Assembly (NCBI GenBank): GCA_949825045.1
Contig: OX463813.1
Span: 9,486,001 to 9,550,000, forward strand
Source of the DNA: Argyresthia goedartella
Lineage: Eukaryota > Arthropoda > Insecta > Lepidoptera > Argyresthiidae
Direction of reading: 5' to 3'
DNA length: 64,000 nucleotides
Made by a program: the position numbers and the translations under genes. The notes under the pieces are model-generated. The model was not told where the DNA came from, ran no database searches, and worked only from the letters and a program-made list of their open reading frames with translations. Of this stretch, positions 9,751-24,700 are shown piece after piece (the first letter of the stretch is position 1; the number at the start of each line of letters is the position of its first letter).

Positions 9751-12700
9751 GTAAATCTTCTTTTTTTTAAATATTATATGTTAAATTAGGCAGAGGCACA
9801 GTTATGTTTGTTTAGCGAGTAAATCAGTTCTCAAAATAGCGTTATACTGAGCTGGCCCATCGCCGCATGTATGGAATTATTAAGGTTTCTTTTCCTTTCG
9901 ATTTTCTTTCCTAGCCGCTCGATTGACTTTTGGGACCCCGAAGGGCGGTTCTCCAAGAAAGGAGATGACTGAAACATATTTTTGGCCACCCGCACTATCA
10001 GTTTCACAATTTACACCGAAGTACTAAAACTGATTACTCTACTTGAATCATATAGCTGTGTTTAACTTTTTAGTGATTTCTTGTGCAACGTATTAAAGCT
10101 ATACAAATAAAAACTCGGCATGTACGTTGATATGTTTTATATTTTATTTAAAAGCTTGATCTGTGCATATGTGACGTACCCACTCAGTGATATTGCAACA
10201 GACGAAAAATAAACATAAGTATTTTTTATTTTTCAGAATTGGGAGGACTCTACCTCGGAACTTGTGAGTAATAATCATTAATATGTTTTTGCAGTTAAAC
10301 ACAAAGATAATACTATTTTTATCATTGCCCCTCGAAAAAATGCATTTTATTCATCGATAACAGTGAATAAAACGATTTGTAAGACAGTTTCTGCTGAATG
10401 GTTTTCCCGTGCCGTTCAGTAAAAAAAGAAAATATCTAGTAAAAGCAAGGAGTAATATTCCCGTTTACAAATTTTATCAAGGATTTATGCAACTTGAATT
10501 TAAATACACCAGAAAAAATATGCGAATTATAATATGTCCGATTATAAAAACAAGATGTTGAGAAAATTTGCTATTAAAAAACCTGCAATCGAAAACAAAA
10601 GCGATTAAACATTTTCGCTACTAAAAGTCGGACCAAGAAATTATACAAGTTGAAAAAAAAACATCGCGGAATAATGCGAACGCTGAATGCCGCTACACTG
10701 CAAAGCGATTCAGCTGAAGCTGTCTAACAAACCAATGAAACGCTCTATCTCTAGTGAGTAAAAACTCACTAGAGATTAAATGACATTTGAATTTGGAATA
10801 AGCTTCAATCTACGAATTATGAACCTACTAAAATAAACGCGCTGAACTGAACTACTACTGGCAGGTTGAATATAGCTAGTCCCATTGATAAAAAAAAGAG
10901 AAACACAACCCGGAAATTTTAGAATGTATTAGGTTCTTTTCTGTTACTTATCGCGGTGTTTCATTGGAAAATATATTAGCTACCTAGTATAATTAGTTCT
11001 TCCAGTTATAAAAATTAACCACTTACTCTGGAATAATTTCGTTCAAAAGTAGCAATTATGTGCGATGCCAAAAACGATTGCCACATTCTTGAATCTATTA
11101 AACCCCGAACAGTGCACAGGACATTGCTTTCGTAGAAGCTCTGCCACCATTTTAGGAAATTCAGGTGCGGATCCTATAGTTGGGGTAACGGTACAGTAGC
11201 ATAAATTTATATCGAAGATTCGCCATATAAAGCGTAAAACGAACAAAGCTAAAAGATGCAGCCAAATAGTTGAGAGTATAAATCTTAAGCCGTCTATTGT
11301 TGATTCTTGCACGCCACTATCTCCGGGCCGCCCTTCAACATCGAAAGAAAATACTTGTGAAGCAACTATATCACAGCTTTCTCAGCAACATCAATAACTA
11401 AATACGAAGACTTTGCCAAATATCCAAGTCTTTTCTAATATGACTATTTCAAAACCAAACAAGAATATAACACTTAATTTCCAAAGCTGTTCAAATTTCA
11501 TAAAATATTTCTTATGTTAACACTACTTTATTTCCGATTATATAATAAAATGTGACATTTATAATTTATACCTCTACTTAGTTTCTCGTAGTCAATGGTA
11601 TAAAGTAGAGTACACAACTCGTGAAAGAAATATTTTTATTTTGGACCTTGTATCTCTCGCTCCGCTCAGGATTCTACTTTAGAATATCTCGCTACGCTCG
11701 GGATTCTACTCTAGAATCCTTCGATACTCAAGGGATCCAACTATGTGCCTCGAATTAAATACCCTTTTTATTCACTTGTTTTATCATCTACTATTTTATT
11801 TTTATTACAATTGAGACTTTTAAGACAATGAAAACATTCTTAAAGTTATAATTTTAATAAAAAAACATATAAAGACAAGAATTCCCTATTTCAAAGCCCT
11901 AACAGAGACACAAAATGACCGGATTTCTAGACTCAACGAGCTTATGTATAATTTGACCTGTGGTCATCGGGACCGAGTATTATATTTTGATACGAATAAG
12001 TTTATTCGAAATTTTATACTGACTAGGGATACATTGTATGTACCTGCGTCATCTAAGCGACAGATTGTAAAATTATTGGCATATAATATTTATGACCCTG
12101 TTATTGTTGAGAAAATAACTAGGGTGCCAGTGGGATATGACGAGTGTAGAAATAATTATACTAAACCTTTGTATGTTAAGAGTAATGTGACATGCACCCC
12201 TATTGGGAATTCACCTGTTAATCATACTTAGCATGCAACGTTGGAATCTGTTCCAAGTAATTTAAATTAGTTCATAAGACAATAGAGGAAATCTCTAGCA
12301 TACAAGAGCCCCAGTTATATATTGCCCATCAAAACATCCAGGGGCTACCTGGAAAAGAACATGTATTAGAATTATTTCTAAAAAATTCTGACATTGATAT
12401 TATTTGTGTTACAGAACACTGGTTGAAGGAAAATATGATGTCTTTTAACATAAATAATTACAAAATTGTCAGTTGTTACAATAGAAAGACTGCTGATAGA
12501 GGTGGGTCTTTAATCTTTGTGAAAAATACTTAATATTAAGGTGAAACAACGCAAAGATATTCTTGCACTTGCTGTTGAAATACAAATAGAGGTATCCTGT
12601 GTTGAGTTGGAAAGCCATATTATTGTTTGTGTCTACTGGCCACCGAGGGATGAAAAAGGCCATGGCAATTTCGAAATATTTGAGAAAATTATGGAGGAAG

Positions 12701-15700
12701 CCTTCAATAAACTATGTAATAACAGAAAAAAGTTAATTATTTGTGTCGATCTTAATGTAGATTTGCTTGTAGGAACAACAATGAAAGAACGATTAATAAC
12801 TTTATTCAAATCGTTTAACTTATGTCGTGTATTTTTAGAGCCAACTAGATTTACACTTACCAGCCAAACTTGCTTAATTAACATTTTTTGTGACAAAGTG
12901 TAATTAACTGCTTACCTTCCGATCACAGTGGTCAAACAGTTACATTCCCAATTGCTATTAAGGATAAGACTGGTCCATCATTTTATAGGCCTATTACATG
13001 CCATAGACTAGAGACATATACGAAAAACTTAGATATAAATTTGCCAGTACCGGATTTTAATGAACAGAACCCAAATAAATCTACTCAGACTTCATCAACA
13101 TTATTCAGACAGAATTCAAAAAAGTTTTTAAATTAAAGAAAGTCAGTGACTAGAACGGTAAATCTAAATTTAATAACTGGGCAACGTTTGGAATTCGTAA
13201 AAGTAGAGTTATCTTGTATGACCTTTATGATCAAAAAACCTATAACTTTGAGCGAAAATTTCATGACTATGTTAAAAAATATTCCAAAACTTTCAAGTTG
13301 GTTTGTAGAACTGCAAAAACTTTACACATTAATAGAAAAATTCAAAATTCAAATAATAGAATGAAAACAGTATGGCAAATAATAAACCGTGAAACTGGCA
13401 AAGTTATGCCAAGGGACAATGATTTCTGCCTAAAGATAGGTGATGATGTTGTTAAATCCAGCGATGTTGTTGCTCGAGCTTTTGAAACATTCTTCACCAA
13501 TGTACCCGTACTCTCGACAGATCGTCTAAATTCATCTCCATATGAAGCAGAGACTTTATTAAAAAATAATACTAGCGTAAGTAAGGTATATTTAAAATTT
13601 CATCATGTATATCTCCAGGACATTGTAAAACGTTTAAATTAGAGGGTATGTTGCGTATATCAGTCAAAGTCATTGGTTCAGTAATTCTAGTTATAGCCCC
13701 ACACTTAGCTTATATATTCAATAAATGTGTTGACGATGGGGCTTTCCCAGACCTCATGAAACACAGTAAACTGATACCTCTGTTCAAATCGGGAGATAAG
13801 GGTGATCCTTCAAATTTCAAACCAATATCTGTTCTTCCAACACTAAGTAAAATATTTGAAAAGAATATACTCAATCAAATGCTCTCACACTTCAACCGTA
13901 CAAAACAACTTCACGCCAAACAATACGGTTTCACTAGGGGTAAATCGACTACGGATGCAGGTATTACCCTTATATCTCATATTTATTCTGCATGGGAGGC
14001 CGCACAGGATGATTTCGGAGTTTTTTGCGACCTGTCGAAGGCGTTTGATTGTGTTGATCAAAATATGATATTAATTAAATTAAATCATTACGGAGTTCGA
14101 AATAAAGCGTTGGATCTACTAAGATCATACCTAAGCAATAGAATTCAAAAGGCAGAAGTTAGCGGCGCTAAATCTGATGAATCGGCTGTAAAAATTGGCG
14201 TTCCACAAGGTTCCATATTAGGTCCTTTCTTATTCCTGGTATATATTTACGATCTGCCTTTCATGGTGGAGATATTAACTGACATAGTGTTGTTTGCTGA
14301 TGATACTTCAATGATCTTCAAAATTTAAAGACAAAAAGAAGAGTTTGATGATGTTAATTGTTTATTGTCTTTAACCTTGAATTGGTTCACAGTTAATAAT
14401 TTATTGTTAAACGCTGGTAAAACCAAGTGTATCAAATTCTCACTTCCTAATGTCAGGCAGTTTGAGACCAGTTTAGTGTTAGACAACAGCACGTTAGAAT
14501 TAGTAAATGATACGAAGTTTCTTGGAATAACCATTGATAGCAAACTGCAGTGGGGACCCTAAATAGATAAATTAGCTGGTAAATTAAGTTCTGCGGTTTA
14601 CGCTGTTAGGAACATCAGACAAAACACGGATGTGGCTACATCTAGGCTAGTAGATTTTAGTTACTTTCATAGTGTGATGTCCTATGGTATCTTGTTGTGG
14701 GGGAAAGCAGCGGATATTCAAACTATTTTTATTTTACAGAAAAGAGCTATTCGAGCAATTTATAATTTAAAACGAACAGACTCCTTAAGAGAGCTTTTTA
14801 AAGAAATTGACATACTAACAATAGCTAGTCAATTTATTTTCGAAAATATAATGTATGTACGCAAGAACCTTACAACATTTTCCAAACTTAGCGATAGCTG
14901 TAATGTTAACCTAAGAAATAATCACAGACTGTGTGCACCCCGATTTAGATTCGCGAAGGATAGCAATTCTTTTAAGGGTCAGTGTATTCTCTACTATAAT
15001 AAGATACCTCTGGAGATTTTGAAATTGCCATTTGAGCAATTTAAAAAGCATGTTAAAGCGACTTTGTCAAATAGGGATATTACAATGTTCAAGATTACTT
15101 AAATGACAGGACTGTATGGTGTTAATCTAGCTCAACACAGGCCTTGCTGTTAATAATTTTGTAATTATTTATTCCTGCTTATTAATTATAATAATAAAAT
15201 TTTTCATATTTGTAATTTTTCATATCTAAAAATCAATCTGTGGGAGTTTCTATGCCCTTCTTCTCCCACAGTGGTCCAACGTAGAGAAGAGGCAAAATTT
15301 ACGTTTGCTAAGTAGATGTAAAAATCTACAGTAAAAAAAAAAATTAAGACTTTTGCGATCCCGAAGGGCGGTACTCCAAGAAAGGAGTTTACTGAAACAT
15401 ATTTTAAGCCACCCGCACGATCAACTTTACAATGTACACTGAAGCACTAAAACTGATTAATCCACTTAAATCATATTGCTGTGTTTAACTTTTTAGTGAT
15501 TTCTAGTGCAACGTATTAAAGCTATACAAATCAAAACTCGGAATGTACGTTGATATGTTTTACATTTTAGTGAAAGTATGATCTGTATATGACGTACCCA
15601 CATAGTTATATTACCTCGGACGAAAAATAAACATAAGGATATTTTATTTTTCAGAACAGGGAGGACTCTACCTCGGAACTTGTGAGTGACAATCATTATT

Positions 15701-18700
15701 TTTTTTTAGTTCAACATTGCCCCTCGAAAAAGTGCATTTTATTCATCGATAACAGTGAATAAAACGATTTGTTATACAGTTTCTGCTGAATGGTTTTCCC
15801 GTGCCGTGCAGTAAAAAAATAAAATATCAAATTAAAGCAAGGAGGTATATTCCCGTTTACAAATTTTATCAAGGAATTATGCAACTTGAAATAAATACGC
15901 CAGAAAAATTTGCGAATTAGAATATGTCCGATTATAAAAACAAGATGTTGAGAAAATTTGCTATTAAAAAACCTGCAATCGAAGACAAAATCGATTAAAA
16001 ATTTTCGCTACTACATTAAAGTCAAGGCAAGAAATTTTACAAGTTGAAAAGAAGACAGCGCGAAAAAATGCGAATGTTGAAAGTCACTACTCTGGAAAAC
16101 GATTCAGCTGAATCGGTCTAATAAACCAATAAAACGCTCTTTTACTCACTAGAGATTTAATGACATTTGAATTTGGAATAAGCTTCAATATACAAACAAA
16201 TAAACCTACTAATATAAACGCGCTCAACGTGTCAGGCTGAATAGAGCTAGTTCCATTGTATTAGATTCTTTTCTGTTATTTATTGTAGTGTTTCATTGGA
16301 AAATATATTAGCTACCTAGTAAAATGAGTTCTTGAAGTGATGAAAATGAATTATTTACACCGGAATCATTTTGTTCAAAAGTAGCAATTTTGTGCGATGC
16401 CAAAAATAATTGCCACATTTTTGAAACTATTAAATCCCGAACAGTACCCAGGATATTGCTTTCGTTGAAGCTCTGCCACCATTTTAGCAAATTCAGGTGC
16501 GGATTTGACATAACTGAAACGCTGCGGAGGTTAGGGGTCCAGCACAGTAGCATAAATTTATATCGAAGATTTTCCATATGAAGCATATATCGAACAAAGC
16601 CAAAAGATGCAGCTGAATAGTTGAGAGTATAAATCTAAAGCCGTCTATTATTGACTATTGCACGTCACTATCTCCGGGTCGCCCTTCAACATCGAAAGAA
16701 AATACTTGTGAAGAAATTATATCACAGCTTTTTCAGCAACACCAATCACTAAATACGGAGACTTTGCCAAATATCCAAGTCTTATGCGACCATTTCAAAA
16801 CCAAACAAGAATATAACACTAAATTTCCAAAGCTGTTCTAATTTCACAATACATTTCTTATGTTAAACCTACTGCCCATTATGACTATTGACCTTACTAA
16901 GGATGACCCAGTGTGTAATGTGGCAGCCAGCAGCAGGGACAGCACACACAAACTGAAACTGAGTAAAAATAAGTTGAGAAAATATGTCAAAATTAATAAG
17001 TTTATACAAAAAAACAAAAACATGTTAAAAAATCAAAAAAAGGTTGTAACAAAGCATCGTAATAAAAGAAGGGTTTTAGATAAACTGGAGATGTGTACCG
17101 CTCAGCTTAATTATAACCAGATTAGATATGAGGACAAAATGCATGAGCTAAGATGCAAACTTGACCAGGCGGAGCGCACCCTGGGGCACTGCATTGGCCT
17201 CTATGACAAAACCAGAGCGGAAACCAGGGAACTGAATCTAGCTATGGATGCAGTTCTCAGTAGCCAGGTTAGCCTAGAAACTAAAATAATGGAGAGCTGC
17301 TGTTGTGTGCCGGACTATGCTCCGTCGGCTTCTTCCCTTCTGGATGTCAGCCCTTCATATCCAGATATAAAAACAATTATGTACAGCGATGAACTTGGAA
17401 AAAATGCGGGTGAATTATTAAATATGAATATGGAGCATACGGTAATAAATAATTGTTTACCAAACTGTAATCTGCATGATATTGTACAAAAAGTAGATAA
17501 CGTTACATATAATGATGGCTCTTATTAAATCATATGTCTCGATAATAGGGGTAATGTAAACAAGTCTGACTAAATTAAATATTTAGACAAGCTCTGTTCT
17601 TTAAAAGTAAAACAAATTGTTATGTTCACATTGCCTTACAGCGACAGCCTACCACAATCATAAAACAACCTTAGATATAAGCTGAATATGACCTTGCATA
17701 CTATATCATGCAATAATAATATACATGTAATGGATACTAACAGTTTTGTTAGTAGAAATAAATAATATTTGACTAAAGGTAAATATTACCTTCCTAGTTA
17801 TTACAAAAGACAAGTAGCAAATTCGCTATCCTATTATTTTAATATAACAGCCAAAAATTTGGCTACAGATAATGCCTTTATTGACCATTATACTGAAACA
17901 AAACCTTGGAAGTTTTTCCAAGTCATTTAAATCCCAAAAAAATATTCTGTAAAAAACTGCCCAAGTCTCGATGGAGCTGCTTGTTTATCTCTAAAAAGTA
18001 ATGAAATCTAGACAAAGTCGTGCCAAGTCTAAAGTTCCTTACAACGATTTCTTTATTATTATAGTTAATGTTGTGTAACTTGGCCGTTGAACATTCATAA
18101 AGAATGTATAAAACATTAGTAGGTATAAGTCAATTTTGTTAACACGTAATGTTATATCTGTTGTAACTACCTATGTTATATCTGTTACTCTCAATGTCTG
18201 TTTAATATTTATGCGTCGGAAACGCACCGGTTTTTTGTTGCGCGAATCGATCGCGAGTAATCGAGACATCACTAGCGAAAACGGCCCTAGCAGCTGTCAC
18301 TCGTATCGGAAACGAGATGTAAAATTGGAGGTTAATCTTCCTCTTGGTCTGGTCTCATCGGTGAGAATAACATGGCGGCTCGGGCCCCGTGATGGTATTT
18401 CGGTGTACCAATTATCATACAGGCATCGGGCCTGGTCAGAGTGTAAATCTACCTCATAGCGTCGGGCTATTGATTGTAAGTAGATTCGCGTCAGCGGCCA
18501 AGTGATCCCGGTTGTTTGGACATCGTCGCATCGGTAGCGGCGACTCCACGGTCACGGCAGGCAGCACGCCGGCGACAGCGTCGGCAGCAACGATAGGTTT
18601 CGATTCACTCCATATCCTATCCCAAACTGTGCCCCTTTCCCGTATTCCCGTCTCGAATCGAGCTTTCGATTTCCTGCCTACGGAGACAAGGTCAGTAACC

Positions 18701-21700
18701 AATTTCATCACTTCTTTTCTCTCACGTGGCAAAGGCACATCCCCCTCAGGATTCCACTCCGTTCGGTAGGCGTGGGAAATTAATCATTTTGGTAGCAGAA
18801 GCGCGGTTTCCTAGTGGGAAATCATCGATTCACGGTAGAGTTGCCTTTGTCACATTGTAGTTGGGAGAAAAGAATATCCCAGATTGGCTCAAGTCGGCAA
18901 TGAGTCTGTGGTCGGTATACCACGATTAAAGTTCATTTTCGGTAAGTGAAAGTATAAGTGCCAATTTAGTTAACAGTTGTTATAAAATTGTAGTCGGAAC
19001 TACTGTTGTTGAGCATAAAAGATTGAACAGTCATTCTGCGAAGTAACTAGATTGTATTACTTGCGATAGAACGTCGGGTTCTATAGTCCTACAGTGTTAT
19101 TTCGGTTTGCATAGCAGGGTCGGGCTATTTAAGGGGTATTAAGCTGATTTTGCTGACCTCAAAGGAAGTGTGGTTCCTATCGGAGGGGCCACTACTAGAA
19201 AAATAGTTTTTTTTATAATAACCTTTTGTGTGTTATTTGGATTGTACCACATGGTGGCATTCTCTAATTTCTTAGGCGTCCAGTACCAGCCGGTGTCAGA
19301 CATGTTCTCGTATCGGGTCGATTTGGACTCCCCGAAGGTCTGGACGAAACGGAACGTCCTTTCAACGGTGGCTAGGACATTTGATCCAAACGGGTGGATC
19401 ACCCCGGTAACATTTCAGCTCAAGTGTTTTATGCAGCAATTGTGGTCTGCTGAGCTGAAATGGGACGACCCGATCGGCGGGTCATTGAGCTCGGAGTGGG
19501 ACTCGTTCTTTTCGACCCTCCCTGACATTAATCGGATTTCACTGCCACGGAGGTTGGTCCCCACCAAACGATACACCGCCACCCTGCATGGGTTTTGCGA
19601 TGCCTCGGAGAAGGGCTACGGAGCTGCGGTGTATCTGCGTACGGTCGACTCCTCGGGGGAGGTTGATGTGCGGTTGGTCATGGCCAAGAGCAAGGTTGCG
19701 ACGTTGCGCACTCGCCTGACCATTCCCAAGTTAGAGCTTTCGGGAGCGGCTCTCCTGACTCGTCTGCTCAACCACACGATGACGGTTCTTCGTGGGTCAA
19801 TAGCGTTGGAAGATACGGTCTACGCTTGGACGGACAGCCAGATCGTGTTATGCTGGCTGAAGGCTTCAGTTCACAAGCTGGAGATTTTTGTGGCGAATCG
19901 GGTTTCGCAGATTTTGACTTCGGAGGTTCCCTTGATCTGGAGACATGTTCCAGGGGAAATGAACCCAGCAGACTGTGCGTCTCGTGGGTGTCACGCTCCG
20001 GAGTTGGTTGGACATCCCTTGTGGTGGGGTCCAAAATGGTTGACTCAAGCCGAATCGGATTGGCCAATGAGTCCACGCGTTACCACGGCGAACGGCGCCT
20101 TGACAGTCGGTGTCTGTACGACGCAGCCAGAGCCGGAAGAGGAGTTCAGCCTGCTGGAACGGTACAGCTCGCTCGACAAGCTGGTCAATGTGACCGCCTG
20201 GATCTGCCGATTTGCGCGGAATTGTCGGAATTCTGAGGCGCAACGAGTGCGGACACCGGTCCTGACACCACGGGAACGGAACCATGCGTTGTTCGCATTG
20301 GTACGGAACGTGCAGACGGTGCACTTTAAGTCCGAATTGGACATTCTGAGACGCGGACGCGTCCAACTGAAGGGAGCTGTGGCTCGGCTCAACCCGTTTA
20401 TTGACCCTCAAGGATTGCTGAGGGTAGGAGATCGGCTGCGGAATGCCAACCTGCCTTATGCGGCTCGCCACCCGTTGTTACTCCCTCGGAAAGGGAAGTT
20501 GGTCGAACTGTTGATACAGGATCGACACATTCGGAATGGGCATATCGGATGCCACGCCTTGATGGCGTTTCTCCAGCGCGAGTTCTGGATTCTATCGGGA
20601 AGACGCTTAGTGCGTAGCGTCGTATTTCGGTGCCTGCCTTGTTATCGGGCCAAGGCGGCTACGATGCAGCCCCAGATGGGCGATTTGCCCTCGGATAGGG
20701 TTAACGAAATCCGGCCCTTTGCGGGTGTCGAAACGGATTTCGCGGGACCATTCATGGTCAAGTCTTCACAGCTACGGAACGCCAGATTAGTGAAGGCATA
20801 CCTGTGCGTCTTCGTGTGCTTTGCCACGAAGGCAGTCCACTTGGAGGTGGTCAGTGACCTCACTACAGAGGCATTTATCGCTTGTCTAGATCGGTTCGTC
20901 TCACGAAGGGGCCTCCCGACATTAATCCGTTCGGACAACGGCACAAATTTTGTCGGAGCCAGGCGATATCTGCAGGAGGTCACTCAATTCCTGAACGGTA
21001 ACCAGGACGCCATCGTTACGGCTTGCTCCCGACGAGGGATTGAATGGGTTTTCAGTCCGCCGGGATGTCCTCATTGGGGAGGAATTTTTGAGGCTGCGGT
21101 TAAATCGGCCAAGTCTCACCTGACGAGGATCATCGGTGAGACCTCTCTACGCTTTGAAGAGCTTGCGACGCTGTTCTGTAAAATTGAAATGACACTGAAC
21201 TCGCGTCCGTTGTGCCCGCTCAGTTCGGATCCAAATGATTTGGAAGCGTTGACGCCGGGTCACTTCCTGATAGGTCAGCCCCTTAACGCCCTGCCAGAAT
21301 ACCCATTCGGTGATGTTAAGTTAAGTCGGTTAACTAGGTGGCAGATGTTGCAGCAGATGGCTCAAGATTTTTGGAAACGGTGGTCCCTTGAGTACTTGCA
21401 CATCTTGCAGCAGCGCCTTAAGTGGACTGACCGGACGAGCCCCCCTCAAGTCGGTGATTTGGTGCTGATTAAGGATGCGAACCTGCCATCATTGAGATGG
21501 AGACGAGGACGGATCGTCAATTTGTACACGGGTCGGGATGGCACGCCTCGATCAGCAGAAGTCAGGGTGGGGGACTCGGTCCTCAAGAGAGCGGTCGCAA
21601 CACTTTCTCGCCTTCCTATTGATTAGGGACAGGTTCGGGCCTGTCCGGGCGGGTGACTGTTTAATATTTATGCGTCGGAAACGCACCGGTTTTTTGTTGC

Positions 21701-24700
21701 GCGAATCGATCGCGAGTAATCGAGACATCACTAGCGAAAACGGCCCTAGCAGCTGTCACTCGTATCGGAAACGAGATGTAAAATTGGAGGTTAATCTTCC
21801 TCTTGGTCTGGTCTCATCGATGAGAATAACATGGCGGCTCGGGCCCCGTGATGGTATTTCGGTGTACCAATTATCATACAGGCATCGGGCCTGGTCAGAG
21901 TGTAAATCTACTTCATAGCGTCGGGCTATTGATTGTAAGTAGATTCGCGTCAGCGGCCAAGTGATTCCGGTTGATTGGACATCGTCGCATCGGTAGCGGC
22001 GACTCCACGGTCACGGCAGGCAGCACGCCGGTGACAGCGTCGGCAGCAACGATAGGTTTCGATTCACTCCATATCCTATCCCAAACTGTGCCCCTTTCCC
22101 GTATTCCCGTCTCGAATCGAGCTTTCGATTTCCTGCCTACGGAGACAAGGTCAGTAACCAATTTCATCACTTCTTTTCTCTCACGTGGCAAAGGCACATC
22201 CCCCTCATGATCCCACGCCGTTCGGTAGGCCTGGGAAATTAATCAATGTCAATAAAAAATAAGTCATGGCAAAGTTATTTTTATTTTACATACTAATTTG
22301 CTTAAAATAGAATTCCTTTATATACCCTTAACGTGCAGCATAAAACGATCACGGAAGGCGCCTGCAGTCATTTTCTAATATTTCATAACGTGTCCCTATC
22401 AGGAAACTTGCAGCTTGTAATTTATTGTAATTAAATACGACGCAGTTCAAAATTGACGTGTACCCACTAAGGTATAAAGAATGTTCAACGGCCAAGTCAC
22501 ACAACATTAACTATAATAATAAAGAAATCGCAGTAAGGAACCTTAGACTTGGCACGACTTTGTGTAGATTTCATTTCTTTTTAGAGATAAACAAGCAGCT
22601 CCATCGAGACTTGGCTAGTTTTTTTACAGAATGTTTTTGGTGGGTATTAGGCAGTAAATTATTAGAGTTGGAATTCTGTTCGTGGAGGCTCTCTAATATT
22701 TCTTAATAAACACTTAAAGTACATAAATCGTACTATGTTTATCAGTTGAAAGCCACATTAAAGTAGCATGTGTTGAGTTGGAGTGCATAATTGTAAAAAG
22801 CGACTACAGCCCACTCTCAGCTTCATTTGATGTTTTTGAAAAAGTCATGGATGACATATTATTTAAAGTATATGTGAAGACTTCAATGTAAATTTATTAG
22901 AAACTTACTCCCTTAGTACGAGACTAACTAACTTATTTAACTCTCACAACTTAAAGGCCACTTTTCATGGAACCTACTTGAATAACTGAAACCTCAGAAA
23001 ATTGTATAGACAATGCATTTACTTATCCAAATGAAAAAATTGTACTAAAAAAAATATATGTAATTTAATGTCAGACCATTTAGGTCAATACATTAGACTA
23101 GAAATTCAACTTCAACAAAATCTTCAAGAAATATAAAATACATACCTATGACTGCACATCAGTTTGAAAAGTTTAGATTGAATTGGGATAGCAAACTACC
23201 TATCAATTACTCTAATAATAACCCTAATGAGTCATATTGTATTTTTTTTTACAAATTCAGCAATGCGTTCAAGGCAATATTTACTACCTGATCGATTGTG
23301 GTCTCAGACAAACTTGACTTTAGTTAGTGGGCCACAGTAGGTATACTTAAAAGTAGACAAAATTAATATGATTTATATAGTGGAAAACAATGGAATCATA
23401 GTGAAGAGTTTAATGATAACGTAAAAAAGTACTCAAAAATCTTTAGAAAAGTTTGTCATATTGCAAAATCAAATTATATCAGATCTAAAACAACAAAAAG
23501 TGAAAACAAAATTAAATCAAATTGGGATATAATTATAAGTGAGACTGGAAAGGTTATATATTATTATTTATTTATTGGTATTACTTTCAAGAATGATATT
23601 GATGTAGCTAAAGCGGTTTTTTATTTACTGACATCCCAATCTCTACTAGGAAGTCTTTAGACTCTTCCAAAGTAGTCGCTGAATCTTTGCTAAAAGACTA
23701 TGTACCTAGATGTGAAAATCAATTCTTGTTTAATTATGCAGATGATAAAGATATTATTAAGGCCTATAAATCAATAAGTGTTAAGAAAACTGCAGTCCTC
23801 TGGGATATTTCTGTTCATGTGCCCCTAATAAATGTAATTGCACTTGATTTAGCTTACATACTTAATGCATCTATTGAAACTGGCATGTTTCCTTATTTAA
23901 TGAAACACAGTAAAATAGTTCCTTTGTTTAAATTGGGTAGTACATCTGACCCTTCTAACTTCAGACCGATATCGGTGTTTTAGTATAGTTTTGAAAAATA
24001 ATTTTAAATCAACTTCTTACACATTTCAACACCAACAAACAATTTGATTTTACACAAGGCAAATCAACTACTGATGCCGGTATTGAGTTAATATTACATA
24101 TATATGATGCCTGGGAGGAGTCGCATGATGCTCTAGGAGTTTTTTTGCAATTTTTCTGAGGCTTTTGATTGCGTTGAACATCGGACATTGATCAGGAAAT
24201 TACATCACTATGGGATTAGGGATAACTCTTGAGATCTTCTCTCTTCTTATTTAAATGACAGGATACAGAGAGTTGACATTAATGAAAAATGATCTCCAGG
24301 TCTGTTGTCACTATGGGTGTACCGCAGGGTTCCATATTCGGGACATTCCTATTTTTGGTTTAAATAAATGCCCTGCCACATCTTGTCAGACATAATCATG
24401 AATTGTACTATTTGCAGATGACACTTCACTTTTGTTTAAAATGAAACGACGCAGTTTGAACTTTGACGATGTGAATAATGCAATCTCAAAGATACTATTA
24501 TTATATATATTTTTAGTGTTGACATTGGCATAATGTTCGCTTTTATAACAAAATCCCAACTGAGTTACAAGAATTGTCTGTTAATAAATTTAAAAATGTT
24601 GTTAAAAATCACTTATGTAAAAAGGCTTACAACAAAATCTCAGATTAAGTAGAAATCAAGAAAGCTTGGAAAGGTGTTTACTCTAATTCTGTAAAAAATA

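Larger units (their letters stand above)
11882..15343 (+). mobile_element. LINE-A copy 1 (CR1/Zenon-like), 5'-truncated, in unit 1
   Basis: The tandem unit is interrupted at ACAAGAA|TTCCC (11,881/11,882) and resumes after the poly(A) at 15,333-15,343. About 90 bp of the unit are missing at the junction, so the insertion came with a target deletion and no clear duplication. The order ORF1 C-terminus, AP endonuclease, reverse transcriptase, 3' UTR with a TGTGGGAGAAG/CTTCTCCCACA hairpin and poly(A) is complete from the truncation point. Confidence 0.85.
18199..22245 (+). mobile_element. BEL/Pao retrotransposon with large internal deletion
   Basis: Two 588-bp LTRs (18,199-18,786 and 21,658-22,245) start TGTTTAAT and end TTAATCA. 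They differ at about nine positions by eye, so the insertion is fairly recent. A 5-bp duplication, ATGTC, flanks it (18,194-18,198 and 22,246-22,250). The internal part is only 2,871 bp and lacks gag, protease and the catalytic half of RT, so the element is not autonomous. Confidence 0.93.
17933..22653. mobile_element. Fold-back element with ~200-bp inverted arms, split by BEL
   Basis: The left arm (about 17,933-18,140) and right arm (about 22,447-22,653) are reverse complements with roughly 85-90% identity by eye, for example GGAGCTGCTTGTTTATCTCT against AGAGATAAACAAGCAGCTCC. Removing the BEL element and its duplication leaves about 670 bp, the size of a MITE or fold-back element. It has no coding capacity. 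It interrupts LINE-A copy 2 between ORF1 and the endonuclease. Confidence 0.7.

Noticed and set aside
18454..18769. ORFs on both strands in the BEL LTRs
   Set aside because: They repeat in both LTRs, have no family resemblance, and are explained by the GC-rich LTR sequence.
19866..20471. Long minus-strand ORFs inside the BEL pol region
   Set aside because: They are shadows of a GC-rich coding frame with clear RNase H and integrase motifs on the + strand.
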